A program made the translations under genes and the position numbers. A stretch of 64,000 nucleotides of DNA from Halopolyspora algeriensis (GTDB taxonomy: Bacteria > Actinomycetota > Actinomycetes > Mycobacteriales > Pseudonocardiaceae). Of the stretch, positions 26,546 through 37,998 are shown one piece after another. The notes under the pieces were generated by a model, which saw nothing but the letters and a program-made list of their open reading frames with translations, did not search any database and was not told the origin of the DNA. Where the stretch lies: the NCBI RefSeq assembly GCF_003337235.1, contig NZ_QPJC01000003.1, positions 272,931 through 336,930 of the forward strand, in the 5' to 3' direction. The first letter of the stretch is position 1. Each line of letters opens with the position of its first letter.

Positions 26546-26803
26546 GCATCGTCGGGGCCGGTGCGAGCTTCGCCCGGACCGGCCCCAGCTTCGCACCGCC
26601 GGCCTTCGCTGGTCTCTCGTTCCCCCGCGGGGCAGCGCGCCGTGCGGCGGGATCGCGGCTCGTCGCCGGCGCTGTGCAGCGGCGCTAACCAGCCAGTGCA
26701 GAAAGTCGTGATGGACCCGGCAGGCCCGCGCGCCCCAGACTCTGCGGCGGCAATCCCACCGGTCACCACCGGGAACGGGACTTTCGCCGAGAAGGGAGGC
26801 AGC

Positions 26804-27837
26804 GTGCGAGCGCTGGTCAAGGGATCGCCCGCGCCGGGGTTGGAGCTCACCGAGGTTCCCGACCCGGCACCGGGCCCCGGCGAGGCCGTCGTCCGCGTCC
26901 TGCGAACCGGGATCTGCGGCACCGACCTGCACATCGCGTCCTGGGACGACTGGGCCGCGCGGACCGTGCCGACACCGCTGGTCGTCGGGCACGAGTTCGC
27001 CGGGGAGGTCGTCGAGGTCGGCACGGCGGTGGACAAGGTCCGCCCCGGCGATTTCGTCAGCGGCGAGGGCCACCTGGTGTGCGGCGACTGCCGCAACTGC
27101 CGGGCGGGCAGGCGCCACCTGTGCGCCCACACCCGGGGCATCGGCGTGCACCACCACGGCGCCTTCGCCGAGTACGCGGTCCTGCCCGAGCACAACCTCT
27201 GGGTGCATCGCCACGACGTCGACCCGGACGTCGCCGCGATCTTCGACCCGTTCGGCAACGCGGTGCACACCGCGCTGAGCTTCCCCGTGCTCGGCGAGGA
27301 CGTGCTCATCACCGGCGCCGGGCCGATCGGCCTGATGGCCGCCGGGGTGGCCCAGCACGCCGGCGCCCGCAACGTCGTGATCACCGACGTCAGCGAGCAC
27401 CGGCTGGAACTGGCACGTCGGTTCGGCGTCGACCTGGCCCTCAACGTCGCGGAGCACACGATTGCCGACGCGCAGCGACAGCTCGGGATGGACGAGGGCT
27501 TCGACGTCGGCATGGAGCTGTCCGGACAGGCCTCGGCGTTGCGGGAGATGATCGCCAACATGACCCACGGGGGCCACATCGCGATGCTGGGCCTGCCCGC
27601 CGAGGAGTTCCCGGTCGACTGGTCCTCGGTGGTGCTGAAGATGCTCACGATCAAGGGCATCTACGGCCGCGAGATGTTCGAGACGTGGTACTCGATGTCG
27701 GTGCTGCTGCAGGCCGGCCTGGACCTCTCCCCGGTGATCACACACCGGTTCCCCTACACCGAGCACGCCGATGCGTTCGACACGGCGCGCGGCGGCCGCT
27801 GCGGCAAGGTCGTTCTGGATTGGACGGTGGACAAGTA

Positions 27838-27838
<1 letters not shown>
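26804..27838 (+). CDS. tdh: L-threonine 3-dehydrogenase
   Basis: 344 residues, zinc-dependent medium-chain dehydrogenase. Catalytic zinc site GICGTDLHI and GHEFAGEV; structural zinc cysteines [18 protein letters not shown]-binding [19 protein letters not shown]-terminal [14 protein letters not shown] typical of Tdh. It oxidises threonine to 2-amino-3-ketobutyrate, which the next gene product cleaves with CoA. The GTG at 26804 follows GGGAGG at good spacing. The stop overlaps the kbl ATG (TAATG), so translation is coupled. Confidence 0.95.
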
Positions 27839-29036
<1,198 letters not shown>

Positions 29037-29040
<4 letters not shown>

Positions 29041-29951
29041 TCGACCCACGTCGGCTGCAGGTGCTGCGCGCGCTCGCCGACCACGGAACCGTGCGCGCGG
29101 CCGCCGAGGCGCTGTACCTCACTCCCTCGGCGGTCTCGCAGCAGTTGAACGCGTTGGAGAGCGAGGCCGGGCAGCCGTTGCTGGCCCGCCGCGGCCGCCG
29201 GGTGCGCCTGACGGCCGCGGGCGAGCTGCTGGCCCAGCACGCCAAGGCGGTGCTGGCCGAGCTGGAACGTGCCGAAGCAAGCCTGGCCGCCTGCGCCGCG
29301 GGCACCGTCGGCCAGGTCGAGGTGGCCTCGTTCGCCTCGGCGATCACGCAGGTCGTCGCCCCGTCGATCGCGGCACTGCGCGAGCGCGCCCCCGGGGTGA
29401 ACGTGCTGGTCCGCGACGCCGAGGCGCACGACAGCCTGCGGTTGCTGCTGGCCGGGGAGGTCGACGTCGCGATCTCGATGGAGTACGGCTCCACGCTGCA
29501 GGCCGACGGCGACAGGCTGATCCGCTACCCGCTGTACGCGGAGCCGTTCGACGCCGTCCTGCCGCCAGGGCACCCGCTGGGCGAGTCCGCGGACATCGCG
29601 CTGGACGACCTGCGCGAATCCGACTGGATCGTGCCGCTACCCGGCAATCCCTGCCGCGCGGTGACTCGGACCTGCTGCGAGAACGCCGGATTCATCCCGC
29701 ACATCACCCACACCTCGGACGACTTCCACGCCGTGGTGGCCCTGGTCACGGCAGGCACCGGGGTCGCGCTCGTGCCCCGCACCGCCATCCCCACCGAGCA
29801 CGGCGCACAGGTGCGGCCGCTGACGGACAACGCCCCGACGCGCCGCGTCTTCGCGGCCGTGCAGCACGGGCGCGAAGAGCACCCGCTGCTGCGCACCCTG
29901 CTCGACACGTTGGTGACGCAAGCCCGGGACGCATTCGGAAAAGCCTGGTAG
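29037..29951 (+). CDS. LysR-family transcriptional regulator
   Basis: 304 residues. Helix-turn-helix in [37 protein letters not shown], then a LysR substrate-binding domain ([19 protein letters not shown]...). It overlaps the kbl stop by GTGA and has its own leaderless-type -10 (TACCCT, 29025-29030, 6 bases before GTG), so it may be made both with tdh-kbl and alone. It is convergent with hutI. Plausible targets are the threonine or histidine catabolic genes; neither is shown by sequence. Confidence 0.92.
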
Positions 29952-29977
29952 GGAGCACTCGGAGCTTTCCGCAGACA

Positions 29978-31138
29978 TCATGTGCAGCGCGTCCCCGCGC
30001 GCCAGACGGCGTGGGTCAACGGGACGCCGGGACGATAGGCCAGCCACGCCGCGCTCGGCGCATCGAGCACGTGCACGTCCGCCCGAGCACCCGGACACAG
30101 CACACCGACCGCCCCGTCGCCTTCCTCCCGGCGCAGCGCCCTGGCCCCGCCCCAGGTCGCCGCGCGGACGGCCTCGTCGACACTCATCCGCATCTGCAGC
30201 ACCGCCGTGGTCACGCAGAAAGCCATGGAAGAGGTGTAGGAAGAGCCCGGGTTGCAGTTCGACGCCAGCGCCACGGTCACCCCGGCATCGAGCAGGGCGC
30301 GAGCGTCGGGCAGCGGCTGGCGGGTGGACAGGTCGCAGGCGGGCAGCAGCGTGGCGACCGTGTCCGAATCCGCCAGCGCCTCGACGTCGGAGCGCTCGAG
30401 GTGGGTGCAGTGGTCCACGCTCGCCGCGCCGAGTTCGACCGCCAGGCGAGCTCCGGGCCCCGGCCCCAGCTGGTTGCCGTGCACCCGCAGCCCCAGTCCC
30501 CGCTTCGCGGCGGCCTGCAGCACCCGCCGGGACTGCTCGGCACCGAAAGCACCCTGCTCGCAGAACACATCGCACCAGCCCGCATGCGGGGCGAGCGCGT
30601 CGAGCATCTCGCCGCACACGAGATCGACGTAGTCATCGGCGTCCTGCCCCGGCGGCACCAGGTGCGCACCGAGGAAGGTCACCTCGTCGACCTCGGTGGC
30701 GGCGAGTTTCGCCGCACGCAGCTCGTCGGCGACGGTGAGCCCGTAGCCGGTCTTCGTCTCGAGACACGTCGTGCCCTGTGCCACGGCCTCGGCGACATGC
30801 CGGCGCAGGTTCTCGGCGAGTTCGACGTCCGTGGCCGCCCGGGTCTCCTCGACCGTCACCGCGATACCGCCGGCTCGGTAAGGCTCCCCCGCCATGCGCG
30901 CGGCGAACTCGGACGTGCGGTCCCCGGCGAAGAGCAGATGGGTGTGGCTGTCGACCCAGCCCGGCAGCACCGCGCGGCCTCCGACGTCGACGCGCGTGTC
31001 GGCCTCCGGTGCCTCGGCTTCGGGGCCGACCCAGGCGACCCGGTCCCCGTCGAGCACCAGCGCCGCGCCGGTGCGTGTACCCGTCTCCTCGGCATTCGTC
31101 GTGAGCTCGCCGATTCCGGTGATCACGGTGCTGGCCAT
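29978..31138 (-). CDS. hutI: Imidazolonepropionase
   Basis: 386 residues, amidohydrolase superfamily. Metal ligands: HTH in [17 protein letters not shown], His in [10 protein letters not shown], and [16 protein letters not shown] and [10 protein letters not shown] are HutI hallmarks. It hydrolyses 4-imidazolone-5-propionate to N-formimino-L-glutamate. Last gene of the minus-strand hut operon, 9 bases after the M20 gene. Convergent with the LysR gene with a 26-base gap and no terminator. Confidence 0.95.
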   Translation of the reverse strand: MASTVITGIGELTTNAEETGTRTGAALVLDGDRVAWVGPEAEAPEADTRVDVGGRAVLPGWVDSHTHLLFAGDRTSEFAARMAGEPYRAGGIAVTVEETRAATDVELAENLRRHVAEAVAQGTTCLETKTGYGLTVADELRAAKLAATEVDEVTFLGAHLVPPGQDADDYVDLVCGEMLDALAPHAGWCDVFCEQGAFGAEQSRRVLQAAAKRGLGLRVHGNQLGPGPGARLAVELGAASVDHCTHLERSDVEALADSDTVATLLPACDLSTRQPLPDARALLDAGVTVALASNCNPGSSYTSSMAFCVTTAVLQMRMSVDEAVRAATWGGARALRREEGDGAVGVLCPGARADVHVLDAPSAAWLAYRPGVPLTHAVWRAGTRCT

Positions 31139-31147
31139 GGGAAATCC

Positions 31148-32398
31148 TCACTCCCGCTGCAGAGAGGTCGCCGAGTGCTCCGGAGGTCTTCCGCCCGCCA
31201 GGTGTTCGAGGGTGCGAGCGAGCGCGGTCACACCGGCCTCGCAGTCCTCGGGTTCGGCGTGCTCCTGCGGCGCGTGGCTCACCCCGGTGGGGTTGCGGAC
31301 GAACAGCATCGCCGCGGGGGTGTGCGCGGCGAGGATCCCGGCATCGTGGCCGGCCCCGGTGGGCAGGACGGGAGCATCGCCGAGCAGTGTCGCGAGCTCC
31401 TCCCGCAGCCCCGCGTCGAAGTGGGCCGTGTCCGCATAGGACTCCTCGGAGATCTCCACCCGGCACCCCTCCTCGGCCGCGTACTTCTCGGCCAGCCCGG
31501 AAAGCTCCGCCACGAGCCCGCGCGTCGCCGCATCCGCAGGCGAACGCGCATCCAGCCACATGTCCACCGAGGACGCGACGACGTTGGTGCCGCCGGGATT
31601 CGGGACGAGCCGGCCCACGGTCGCCCGCGCACCGTCGACGTCCCGCGCGGCATCGCGTGCCGCGAGAACGAGCCGGGAGGAGGGCAGCATGGGATCCCGC
31701 CGGTCGCCCATCGGCGTCGCCCCGGCGTGGTTGCCCTGGCCGGTGATCCGGAACCGCCACCGGCCGTGGGACAGGATCGATGAGGCCACCCCGACCGGGC
31801 GCTGCAGGTCGATCAGCCCGCGTCCCTGCTCCACGTGCAGCTCCACGAACCGCCCGATCCGCTCCAGGGCGGCATCGTCGCGCCCGGCACGTTCCGGCTC
31901 CATGCCTGCCGAACGCATCGCCTCGGCGAAGCTCACCCCGTCGGGATCGCGAAGCGCGCGGGCCCTGTCCGGGTCGATCGTGCCGGTCAGCAGGCGCGAC
32001 CCCAGGCACGGCACACCGAACCGGCCGCCCTCCTCCTCGGCGAAGACCACCACGGCCAGCGGACGCCGAGGGGTGAATCCCCGGGCCCGCAACAGATCCA
32101 GCGCCGCCAATGCGCTCACCACGCCGAGCGGGCCGTCGAAGGCGCCACCGCCGGGCACGGAGTCGAGGTGGCTGCCGGTCACCACCGCGTCCGGGCCGGG
32201 CTCGCCCCACCAGGCCCACAGGTTCGCGTTCGCGTCGGTGGTGACCTGCAACCCCCGCAGGCGGGCCTGCTCGGTGAACCACTCCCGCAGCTCCTGCTCG
32301 GCACGGTCGAGGACGTGCCGCGAGAAGCCACCGCGTGTGCGGTCGGCGCCGAGGTCGTCGATCGCCGACAGCAGTTCGCTCGCCGTCGCCATGCTCAC
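31148..32398 (-). CDS. M20-family amidohydrolase (allantoate amidohydrolase-like)
   Basis: 416 residues of the M20/N-carbamoyl-amidohydrolase group: [19 protein letters not shown] (His/Asp ligands), [10 protein letters not shown] (Glu pair), LHVEQGRGL and GAGHDAGI. The family cleaves C-N bonds of ureido/amidino acids and binds two metals. In actinomycetes this gene sits inside hut operons although allantoin genes are absent, so it most likely acts on a histidine-pathway intermediate (formimino- or formylglutamate); this is inference. Overlaps hutU by 4 bases (ATGA). Confidence 0.9.
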   Translation of the reverse strand: MSMATASELLSAIDDLGADRTRGGFSRHVLDRAEQELREWFTEQARLRGLQVTTDANANLWAWWGEPGPDAVVTGSHLDSVPGGGAFDGPLGVVSALAALDLLRARGFTPRRPLAVVVFAEEEGGRFGVPCLGSRLLTGTIDPDRARALRDPDGVSFAEAMRSAGMEPERAGRDDAALERIGRFVELHVEQGRGLIDLQRPVGVASSILSHGRWRFRITGQGNHAGATPMGDRRDPMLPSSRLVLAARDAARDVDGARATVGRLVPNPGGTNVVASSVDMWLDARSPADAATRGLVAELSGLAEKYAAEEGCRVEISEESYADTAHFDAGLREELATLLGDAPVLPTGAGHDAGILAAHTPAAMLFVRNPTGVSHAPQEHAEPEDCEAGVTALARTLEHLAGGRPPEHSATSLQRE

Positions 32399-34062
32399 TC
32401 CTGCGTGCTCGCGAGCCCGGGCACGTGGACGCCGCGCTCGGTGGCCACCTCACGCGCACGGCCGTAGCCCGCGTCGACGTGGCGGATCACGCCCGTGCCG
32501 GGATCGTTGGTCAGCACCCGCTCCAGCTTCTGCCGCGCCAGCGCCGTGCCGTCGGCCACCGTGACCTGCCCGGCGTGCAGCGAACGCCCCATCCCGACAC
32601 CACCGCCGTGGTGCAGCGACACCCACGTCGCCCCCGAAGCGGTGTTGACCAGGGCGTTGAGCAGCGGCCAGTCGGCGACGGCGTCCGAGGAGTCGGCCAT
32701 GCCCTCGGTCTCGCGGTACGGCGAGGCCACCGACCCGCAGTCCAGGTGGTCCCGGCCGAGCACCACGGGTGCGCTCAGCTCGCCGGAGGCCACCATGTCG
32801 TTGAACCGCTGCCCCGCGAGATGGCGCTGACCGTAGCCGAGCCAGCAGATCCGCGCCGGAAGTCCCTGGAAAGAGACCTTCTCGCCGGCCAGCCGGATCC
32901 AGCGCGCCAGGTGGTCGTCGTCGCCGAACATGTCGAGCACGGCCCGGTCCGTCGCCGCGATGTCGGCCGGGTCGCCGGACAGTGCCGCCCAGCGGAACGG
33001 CCCCTTGCCCTCGCAGAACAGCGGCCGGATGTAGGCGGGCACGAACCCCGGATAGTCGAAGGCGCGCTCGTAGCCCGCCGCCAGGGCCTCGCCGCGCAGC
33101 GAGTTGCCGTAGTCGAACACCTCCGCGCCCTCGTCCAGAAAGCCGACCATCGCCGCGACGTGCTCGGCCATGGAATCCCGGGCCCGGTTGGTGAACTCGT
33201 CCGGCTTGCGCGCCGCGTAGTCGTGCCAGTCCCGCACCGCGACCCCGGAGGGCAGGTAGGACAGCGGGTCGTGCGCGGAGGTCTGGTCGGTGATGATGTC
33301 GGCGGCCACTCCCCGCCGCAGCAGTTCCGGCAGCACGTCGGCGGCATTGCCGATGACGGCAACCGAGTACGCCCTGCGCTGCGCCTTGGCTGCCGTGGCC
33401 TTCTCGACGGCCTCGTCGAGGCTGCCCGCCACCTCGTCGAGATAGGCGTGCCGGAGGCGGCGGTGCGCGCGGTCGGCGTCGCACTCGACGACCAGGGCCA
33501 CCCCGCCGTTCATCGTCACGGCCAGCGGCTGGGCACCGCCCATACCGCCGAGTCCCGCGGTGATGGTCAGCGTTCCCGCGAGGCTGCCGCCGAAGCGCCG
33601 TTCGGCGACGGCACCGAAGGTCTCGTAGGTTCCCTGCAGGATGCCCTGGGTGCCGATGTAGATCCACGAGCCCGCGGTCATCTGCCCGTACATCATCAGG
33701 CCGAGCGCGTCGAGACGGCGGAACTCGGGCCAGTTCGCCCAGTCACCGACGAGGTTCGAGTTCGCGATGAGCACCCGCGGCGCCCACTCGTGGGTACGCA
33801 GGACTCCGACGGGTTTGCCGGACTGCACCAGCAGCGTCTCGTCCTCTCCCAGAGTGGTCAGTTCCCGGGTGATCGCGTCGAAACTCGCCCAGTCCCTGGC
33901 TGCCTTGCCGGTGCCGCCGTAGACGACGAGGTCGTCGGGACGTTCGGCGACCTCCGGGTCGAGGTTGTTGTGCAGCATCCGCAGCGGAGCCTCGGTACTC
34001 CAGCTGCGGGCGGTCGGCTCGGTGCCGCGCGCCGCGCGCACGGGCCTGGCTCCGGTGCTCAC
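32395..34062 (-). CDS. hutU: Urocanate hydratase
   Basis: 555 residues, the normal length. Contains the NAD-binding [21 protein letters not shown] motif and [15 protein letters not shown] followed by [20 protein letters not shown], the family signature holding the conserved catalytic-region Cys, and [13 protein letters not shown]. Converts urocanate to imidazolone propionate. GTG 34062 overlaps the hutH stop as GTGA and marks where homology begins ([16 protein letters not shown]); the longer open frame is out of register with the family. Confidence 0.96.
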   Translation of the reverse strand: MSTGARPVRAARGTEPTARSWSTEAPLRMLHNNLDPEVAERPDDLVVYGGTGKAARDWASFDAITRELTTLGEDETLLVQSGKPVGVLRTHEWAPRVLIANSNLVGDWANWPEFRRLDALGLMMYGQMTAGSWIYIGTQGILQGTYETFGAVAERRFGGSLAGTLTITAGLGGMGGAQPLAVTMNGGVALVVECDADRAHRRLRHAYLDEVAGSLDEAVEKATAAKAQRRAYSVAVIGNAADVLPELLRRGVAADIITDQTSAHDPLSYLPSGVAVRDWHDYAARKPDEFTNRARDSMAEHVAAMVGFLDEGAEVFDYGNSLRGEALAAGYERAFDYPGFVPAYIRPLFCEGKGPFRWAALSGDPADIAATDRAVLDMFGDDDHLARWIRLAGEKVSFQGLPARICWLGYGQRHLAGQRFNDMVASGELSAPVVLGRDHLDCGSVASPYRETEGMADSSDAVADWPLLNALVNTASGATWVSLHHGGGVGMGRSLHAGQVTVADGTALARQKLERVLTNDPGTGVIRHVDAGYGRAREVATERGVHVPGLASTQE

Positions 34063-35636
34063 GAGGACCACCCCCCGGTCGGAACGTCGAAGCGCCCGAG
34101 CACCTCGTGCACGGCGCCGGAACGGATCAGTTCTTCGGCCGCGGCGATTTCCGGAGCCACGTGCCGATCGGGGCCGGGACCGTCGACCCGCTCGCGCAGC
34201 AGGGCACGGACAGCCCCGGTGGCCGGTGCCGGCCGCAGCGGGGCACGCAGGTCCAGCGCCCGCGCAGCCGCGAGCAGCTCGACCGCCAGGGCCGTGGTCA
34301 GCCCGTCCACGGCCCGGCGCAGCTTGCGTGCCGCCGACCACCCCATCGAGACGTGGTCCTCCTGCATCGCGCTCGTCGGGATGGAATCCACCGAGGCGGG
34401 CACGGCCAGGCGCTTGAGCTCGGTCACCACCCCGGCCTGGGTGTAGTGCGCGATCATGTAGCCGGAATCGACGCCGGGGTCGTCGGCCAGGAACGCGGGC
34501 AGGCCGTGCGAGCGGGCGACGTCGAGCATCCGGTCGGTGCGGCGTTCGGCCATGCTCGCCACATCGGTCAGCGGGACGGCCAGGAAGTCGAGCACGTGCG
34601 CCAGCGGCGCACCGTGGAAGTTGCCGTTGGATTCCACCCTGCCGTCACCGAGCACCACCGGGTTGTCGATGGCCGCGGCGAGTTCCCGCTCGGCCACGGT
34701 TCCGGCGTGGGCGGTGGTGTCCCTGGCGGAACCGTGCACCTGCGGGGCGCAGCGCAGCGAGTACGCGTCCTGCACCCGGTTGCAGTCGGGTCCGCGATGG
34801 CTGGCCACGATCGCCGAGTCGGCCAGCAGCGCGTGCATCCTGGCCGCCGAGTGCGCCTGGCCGGGATGGGGCCGCAAGTCCTGCAGGTCCGCGGCGAACG
34901 CGCGGTCGGTGCCCAGCAGCGCTTCGACGCTCATCGCCGCGGTCACATCGGCCACGTCGAGCAGTGCGGCCAGATCGTGCAGCGCCAGTATCAGCATGCC
35001 GAGCATGCCGTCAGTGCCGTTGGTCAGCGCCAGCCCTTCCTTCTCGGCCAGCACGACCGGTTCGATCCCGGCGCCGGCCAGCGCCTCGGCGGCAGGCCGG
35101 AGCTGCCCCGACGGGTCGAGGACGTCCCCCTCGCCGGTCAGGGTCAGTGCCACGGCGGCCAGCGGCGCCAGATCACCCGAGCAGCCCAGGGAGCCGTACT
35201 CGTGCACGAGCGGAACGATGCCCGAGTTGAGCAGTGCCGCCAGCGCGTGTGCCGTTTCCGGCCGGACGCCGGTGTGGCCGGTGGCGATCGTGTGCAGGCG
35301 CAGCAGCATCAGCGCGCGCACGACCTCGGGTTCGACGGGCGCACCCGCGCCTGCCGCGTGCGAGCGCACGAAGGACTGCTGCAGCGCGACCCGGCGATCG
35401 GCCGGGATGTGGCGGACCGCCAGCGCGCCGAAACCGGTGGAGACCCCGTAGGTGGGTTTCTCGGCGGCGGCCAGTGCGTCGATGTGCTTGCGGGTAGCGC
35501 CGATGCCCTGCTCGGCGGATTCGGTGAGCCGGACCCCGCGACGGCCGCGGGCGACTGCGGCGACCTGTTCCAGCGTCAGGGGCTCCGGACCCACCTGCTG
35601 CGGGTGCACCGTGTCCGGACGGGAGCTGTGTGGCAT
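34059..35636 (-). CDS. hutH: Histidine ammonia-lyase
   Basis: 525 residues. The MIO prosthetic group would form from Cys152-Ser153-Gly154 in [14 protein letters not shown]; most HAL/PAL enzymes have Ala-Ser-Gly, and the Cys variant is known from some actinomycete HALs (recollection). Other motifs: [17 protein letters not shown] (substrate Asn), [31 protein letters not shown]. Deaminates histidine to urocanate. First gene of the operon; a HutR-like palindrome lies 55-70 bases upstream. The start ATG has only a G-run as ribosome site. Confidence 0.96.
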   Translation of the reverse strand: MPHSSRPDTVHPQQVGPEPLTLEQVAAVARGRRGVRLTESAEQGIGATRKHIDALAAAEKPTYGVSTGFGALAVRHIPADRRVALQQSFVRSHAAGAGAPVEPEVVRALMLLRLHTIATGHTGVRPETAHALAALLNSGIVPLVHEYGSLGCSGDLAPLAAVALTLTGEGDVLDPSGQLRPAAEALAGAGIEPVVLAEKEGLALTNGTDGMLGMLILALHDLAALLDVADVTAAMSVEALLGTDRAFAADLQDLRPHPGQAHSAARMHALLADSAIVASHRGPDCNRVQDAYSLRCAPQVHGSARDTTAHAGTVAERELAAAIDNPVVLGDGRVESNGNFHGAPLAHVLDFLAVPLTDVASMAERRTDRMLDVARSHGLPAFLADDPGVDSGYMIAHYTQAGVVTELKRLAVPASVDSIPTSAMQEDHVSMGWSAARKLRRAVDGLTTALAVELLAAARALDLRAPLRPAPATGAVRALLRERVDGPGPDRHVAPEIAAAEELIRSGAVHEVLGRFDVPTGGWSS

Positions 35637-35690
35637 GCCCCCATATCACCGCAGCGACCTCCGCACCGAAAGCGCGGCCACGACAACTCC

Positions 35691-35706
35691 GTCTGCCATT
35701 TCAGAC
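35691..35706 (-). promoter_or_regulatory. HutR-like operator upstream of hutH
   Basis: GTCTG (35691-35695) and CAGAC (35702-35706) form an inverted repeat, read as TCTG-N6-CAGA. It resembles the 14-bp TCTGwwATwyCAGA-type operator I recall for the IclR-family HutR of Corynebacterium (12 of 14 positions on the plus strand). It is in the 78-base gap before hutH, a natural control point. Confidence 0.6.
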
Positions 35707-35714
35707 AGATGAGG

Positions 35715-36599
35715 CTACACGCCCACCCCGGTGACGAACGTCTTCGCCAGATCCGCCGGATTGGCCTTGTCGACCATCAGACGCTTGTTGAGCTCGGCGA
35801 GCTTCGTGGTCGTCAGCGCCTGCGAAACCCGGTTGAGCGCGTCGGTCTGCTGCCGGTTCAGATCTCCCCGGTGCACCAGCGGCACGACGTTCTGCGCCGG
35901 GAACATGTTCTTCGGATCCGCGAGCTTGACCAGATTGTTGCGATCGATCGCCGCCGAGGTGCTGAACAGGTTCGCCACCTGAACCTCACCACCGAGCAGG
36001 GCATCCACCGTGACGCTGCCCGCCTGCAACTCGCGGATCTCGGAGAAAGTGCAGCCGTAGACCTCGGCGATGCGGTCCTTCCACCGCACCTTCCACTCGG
36101 CGGGCGCACCCAGCACGAGCTCACCACAGCGGGGGCCGAGATCGGCCATCGACCGCAGCCCGGAGGCGGCCGTTTCGGCGGTCACCGTCAGCACATCGGA
36201 GTCCTCGGCCGGGGAGTACTGCAGGACACCCAGTTGCGGCGGCAGAGACTGCTTCAGGGCGTCGTAGACCGGCTGGGACTTGGTGGCCTGCGCCTTCTCG
36301 TTCACGTACTTCAGCAGGTTGCCGGTGTAGTCCGGAATGACGCTCAGCTCACCCTGGCGCACCGCCTTGACGTAGACCTCGCGGGCTCCGATGCGTCCCT
36401 TCGTCCGCACCTCGGCGCCGGTGGAGCGCAACGCTTCGGCATAGATCTCCATCAGCAGCTCGCTCTCGGCGAAGTCGGCGGAGCCGACCACGATCGGACC
36501 CTGCGAGCCCGATCCGCTCTCCAGCGGATCGCCCGAACCACAGCCGGTCAGCGTCAGCGTCGCGACCAGCGCGAGCCCCAGCGCGAAAACACGTCTCAT
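35715..36599 (-). CDS. Osmoprotectant ABC transporter substrate-binding lipoprotein
   Basis: 294 residues. Signal peptide MRRVFALGLALVATLTLTGC with lipobox LTGC, then an OpuAC/ProX domain: IVVGSADFAESELLMEIYAEAL, VIPDYTGNLLKYVN, and a C-terminal hinge region. It binds a quaternary amine such as glycine betaine or choline outside the cell. ATG 36599 is favoured by the signal peptide and GGGAG upstream. Last gene of a four-gene operon; the gene next downstream on the same strand is hutH. Confidence 0.92.
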   Translation of the reverse strand: MRRVFALGLALVATLTLTGCGSGDPLESGSGSQGPIVVGSADFAESELLMEIYAEALRSTGAEVRTKGRIGAREVYVKAVRQGELSVIPDYTGNLLKYVNEKAQATKSQPVYDALKQSLPPQLGVLQYSPAEDSDVLTVTAETAASGLRSMADLGPRCGELVLGAPAEWKVRWKDRIAEVYGCTFSEIRELQAGSVTVDALLGGEVQVANLFSTSAAIDRNNLVKLADPKNMFPAQNVVPLVHRGDLNRQQTDALNRVSQALTTTKLAELNKRLMVDKANPADLAKTFVTGVGV

Positions 36600-36643
36600 G
36601 CCCGTCTCCCGTTCCTTCGAAATCCTGTCGGATCTGCGGTTGC

Positions 36644-37327
36644 TCAACTGCCGTCACGATTGGCTTCAGCGGCCAGGGCAAGACCGCGCGGAACCACCAG
36701 CCGCGAGATCCCCGCCAGCACGAGATCGACCGCGACAGCCAACAGCGCGATGAACAGCGCGGCGGCGGCCATCTGCTCGTAGTGCCCCACGGCCAAGCCG
36801 TCCAGCAGGATCCGGCCGAGGCCGCCCAGGTTGACGTAGGCTGCCACGGTGGCCGTGGCCACCACCTGCAGCATCGCGCTGCGGACACCCCCGATCAGCA
36901 ACGGCAACGCGTTCGGCAGTTCCACCCGCCACAGCCGCTGGATCGAGGTCATCCCCATTCCCCTGGCCGCATCGACGATGTCGGAAGGCACGCTGTCGAC
37001 TCCCGCACAGGTTCCGGCCAGGATCGCCGGGATCGCCAGGATCACCAGTCCGGCCAGTGCGGGAGTGTCGCCGAGGCCGAAGATCAGTACCAACATGGTC
37101 ACCAGGCCGAGCGTCGGCAGCGCACGCATCGCATTGCTCACGGCGACCACGGCGGTCGCACCACGACCGGTATGTCCGATGTAGAGGCCGAGCGGAACGG
37201 CGATGAGCATGGCGGTTCCCACCGAGACCACGCAGTAGTACAGGTGCAGCAGGGTTTGCGCGGGCACACCCCCGGCGCCGCGCCAGTGCTCCGGGTTCGT
37301 CAACCAGGCGAGCAGGTCCGCGATCAC
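36644..37327 (-). CDS. Osmoprotectant ABC transporter permease
   Basis: 227 residues, ProW/OpuCB-like BPD permease with about six TM segments. The EAA-like loop is DAARGMGMTSIQRLWRVELPNALPLLIGG. GTG 37327 overlaps the stop of the upstream permease (GTGA). It forms the membrane channel with the second permease. Confidence 0.9.
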   Translation of the reverse strand: MIADLLAWLTNPEHWRGAGGVPAQTLLHLYYCVVSVGTAMLIAVPLGLYIGHTGRGATAVVAVSNAMRALPTLGLVTMLVLIFGLGDTPALAGLVILAIPAILAGTCAGVDSVPSDIVDAARGMGMTSIQRLWRVELPNALPLLIGGVRSAMLQVVATATVAAYVNLGGLGRILLDGLAVGHYEQMAAAALFIALLAVAVDLVLAGISRLVVPRGLALAAEANRDGS

Positions 37328-37998
37328 GGCTCGCTCACCACCTTGCTCGCGCGGGACCACGGCGTCAGCAGCTTCCGCAGCCCGACCAGCACCAGATCGA
37401 CCACCAGCGCGAGCAGCAGGGTCAGCACGATACCCACCAGGATCTCGACCATGTAGCGCCGCTCGAAGCCGTCGGTGAACAACCCGCCCAGGCCACCGAT
37501 ACCGATCAACGCGCCCACGCTGACCAGGCTGATGTTGCTGACCGAGGCCATCCGCACGGCCGAGATGAGTACCGGAATCGCCAGCGGCAGCTCCACCGCC
37601 ACGAAGCGCCGCCACGGCCGGTACCCCATCGCCGTCGCCGCCGCGGTGACATGGCCGGGCACCGACTCCAGCGCGTCGAGCACCGGCCGCATCAACAGGG
37701 CGGCGGTGTAGAGCGCCAGCGCGATGATCACGTTGATCGGGGACAGCAGCGGTGTGCCCAGCACACCGGGAATGAGCACGAACAGGGCCAGGGACGGAAT
37801 CGTGTAGACGACGCTCGCCGCTCCCAGTATCGGGCCACGCAGCCGGTGATGCCGCTGAGCGAGCCTGCCGAGCGGCAGTGCCAGCAGCGCACCGAGGACC
37901 AGCGGTGTCAGCGACAGGTACACGTGTTCACCGAGCAGGGTCAGCGTCATCTCGCGATAGCCGGGGCTGGCGAAGAAGCGCAGCAGCTCCTCGATCAC
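37324..37998 (-). CDS. Osmoprotectant ABC transporter permease
   Basis: 224 residues, second BPD permease. The EAA loop is AAATAMGYRPWRRFVAVELPLAIPVLISAVR, and IGIGGLGGLFTDGF is typical of the OpuC/ProW family. GTG 37998 overlaps the ATPase stop codon (GTGA). Operon order ATPase-permease-permease-binding protein matches opuC-type systems. Confidence 0.9.
   Translation of the reverse strand: MIEELLRFFASPGYREMTLTLLGEHVYLSLTPLVLGALLALPLGRLAQRHHRLRGPILGAASVVYTIPSLALFVLIPGVLGTPLLSPINVIIALALYTAALLMRPVLDALESVPGHVTAAATAMGYRPWRRFVAVELPLAIPVLISAVRMASVSNISLVSVGALIGIGGLGGLFTDGFERRYMVEILVGIVLTLLLALVVDLVLVGLRKLLTPWSRASKVVSEP

Noticed and set aside
21892..27766. Two long minus-strand frames (763 and 1047 codons) opposite the MMPL, YhgE and tdh genes
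   Set aside because: Antisense artefacts of GC-rich third positions; the plus-strand genes have unambiguous motifs.
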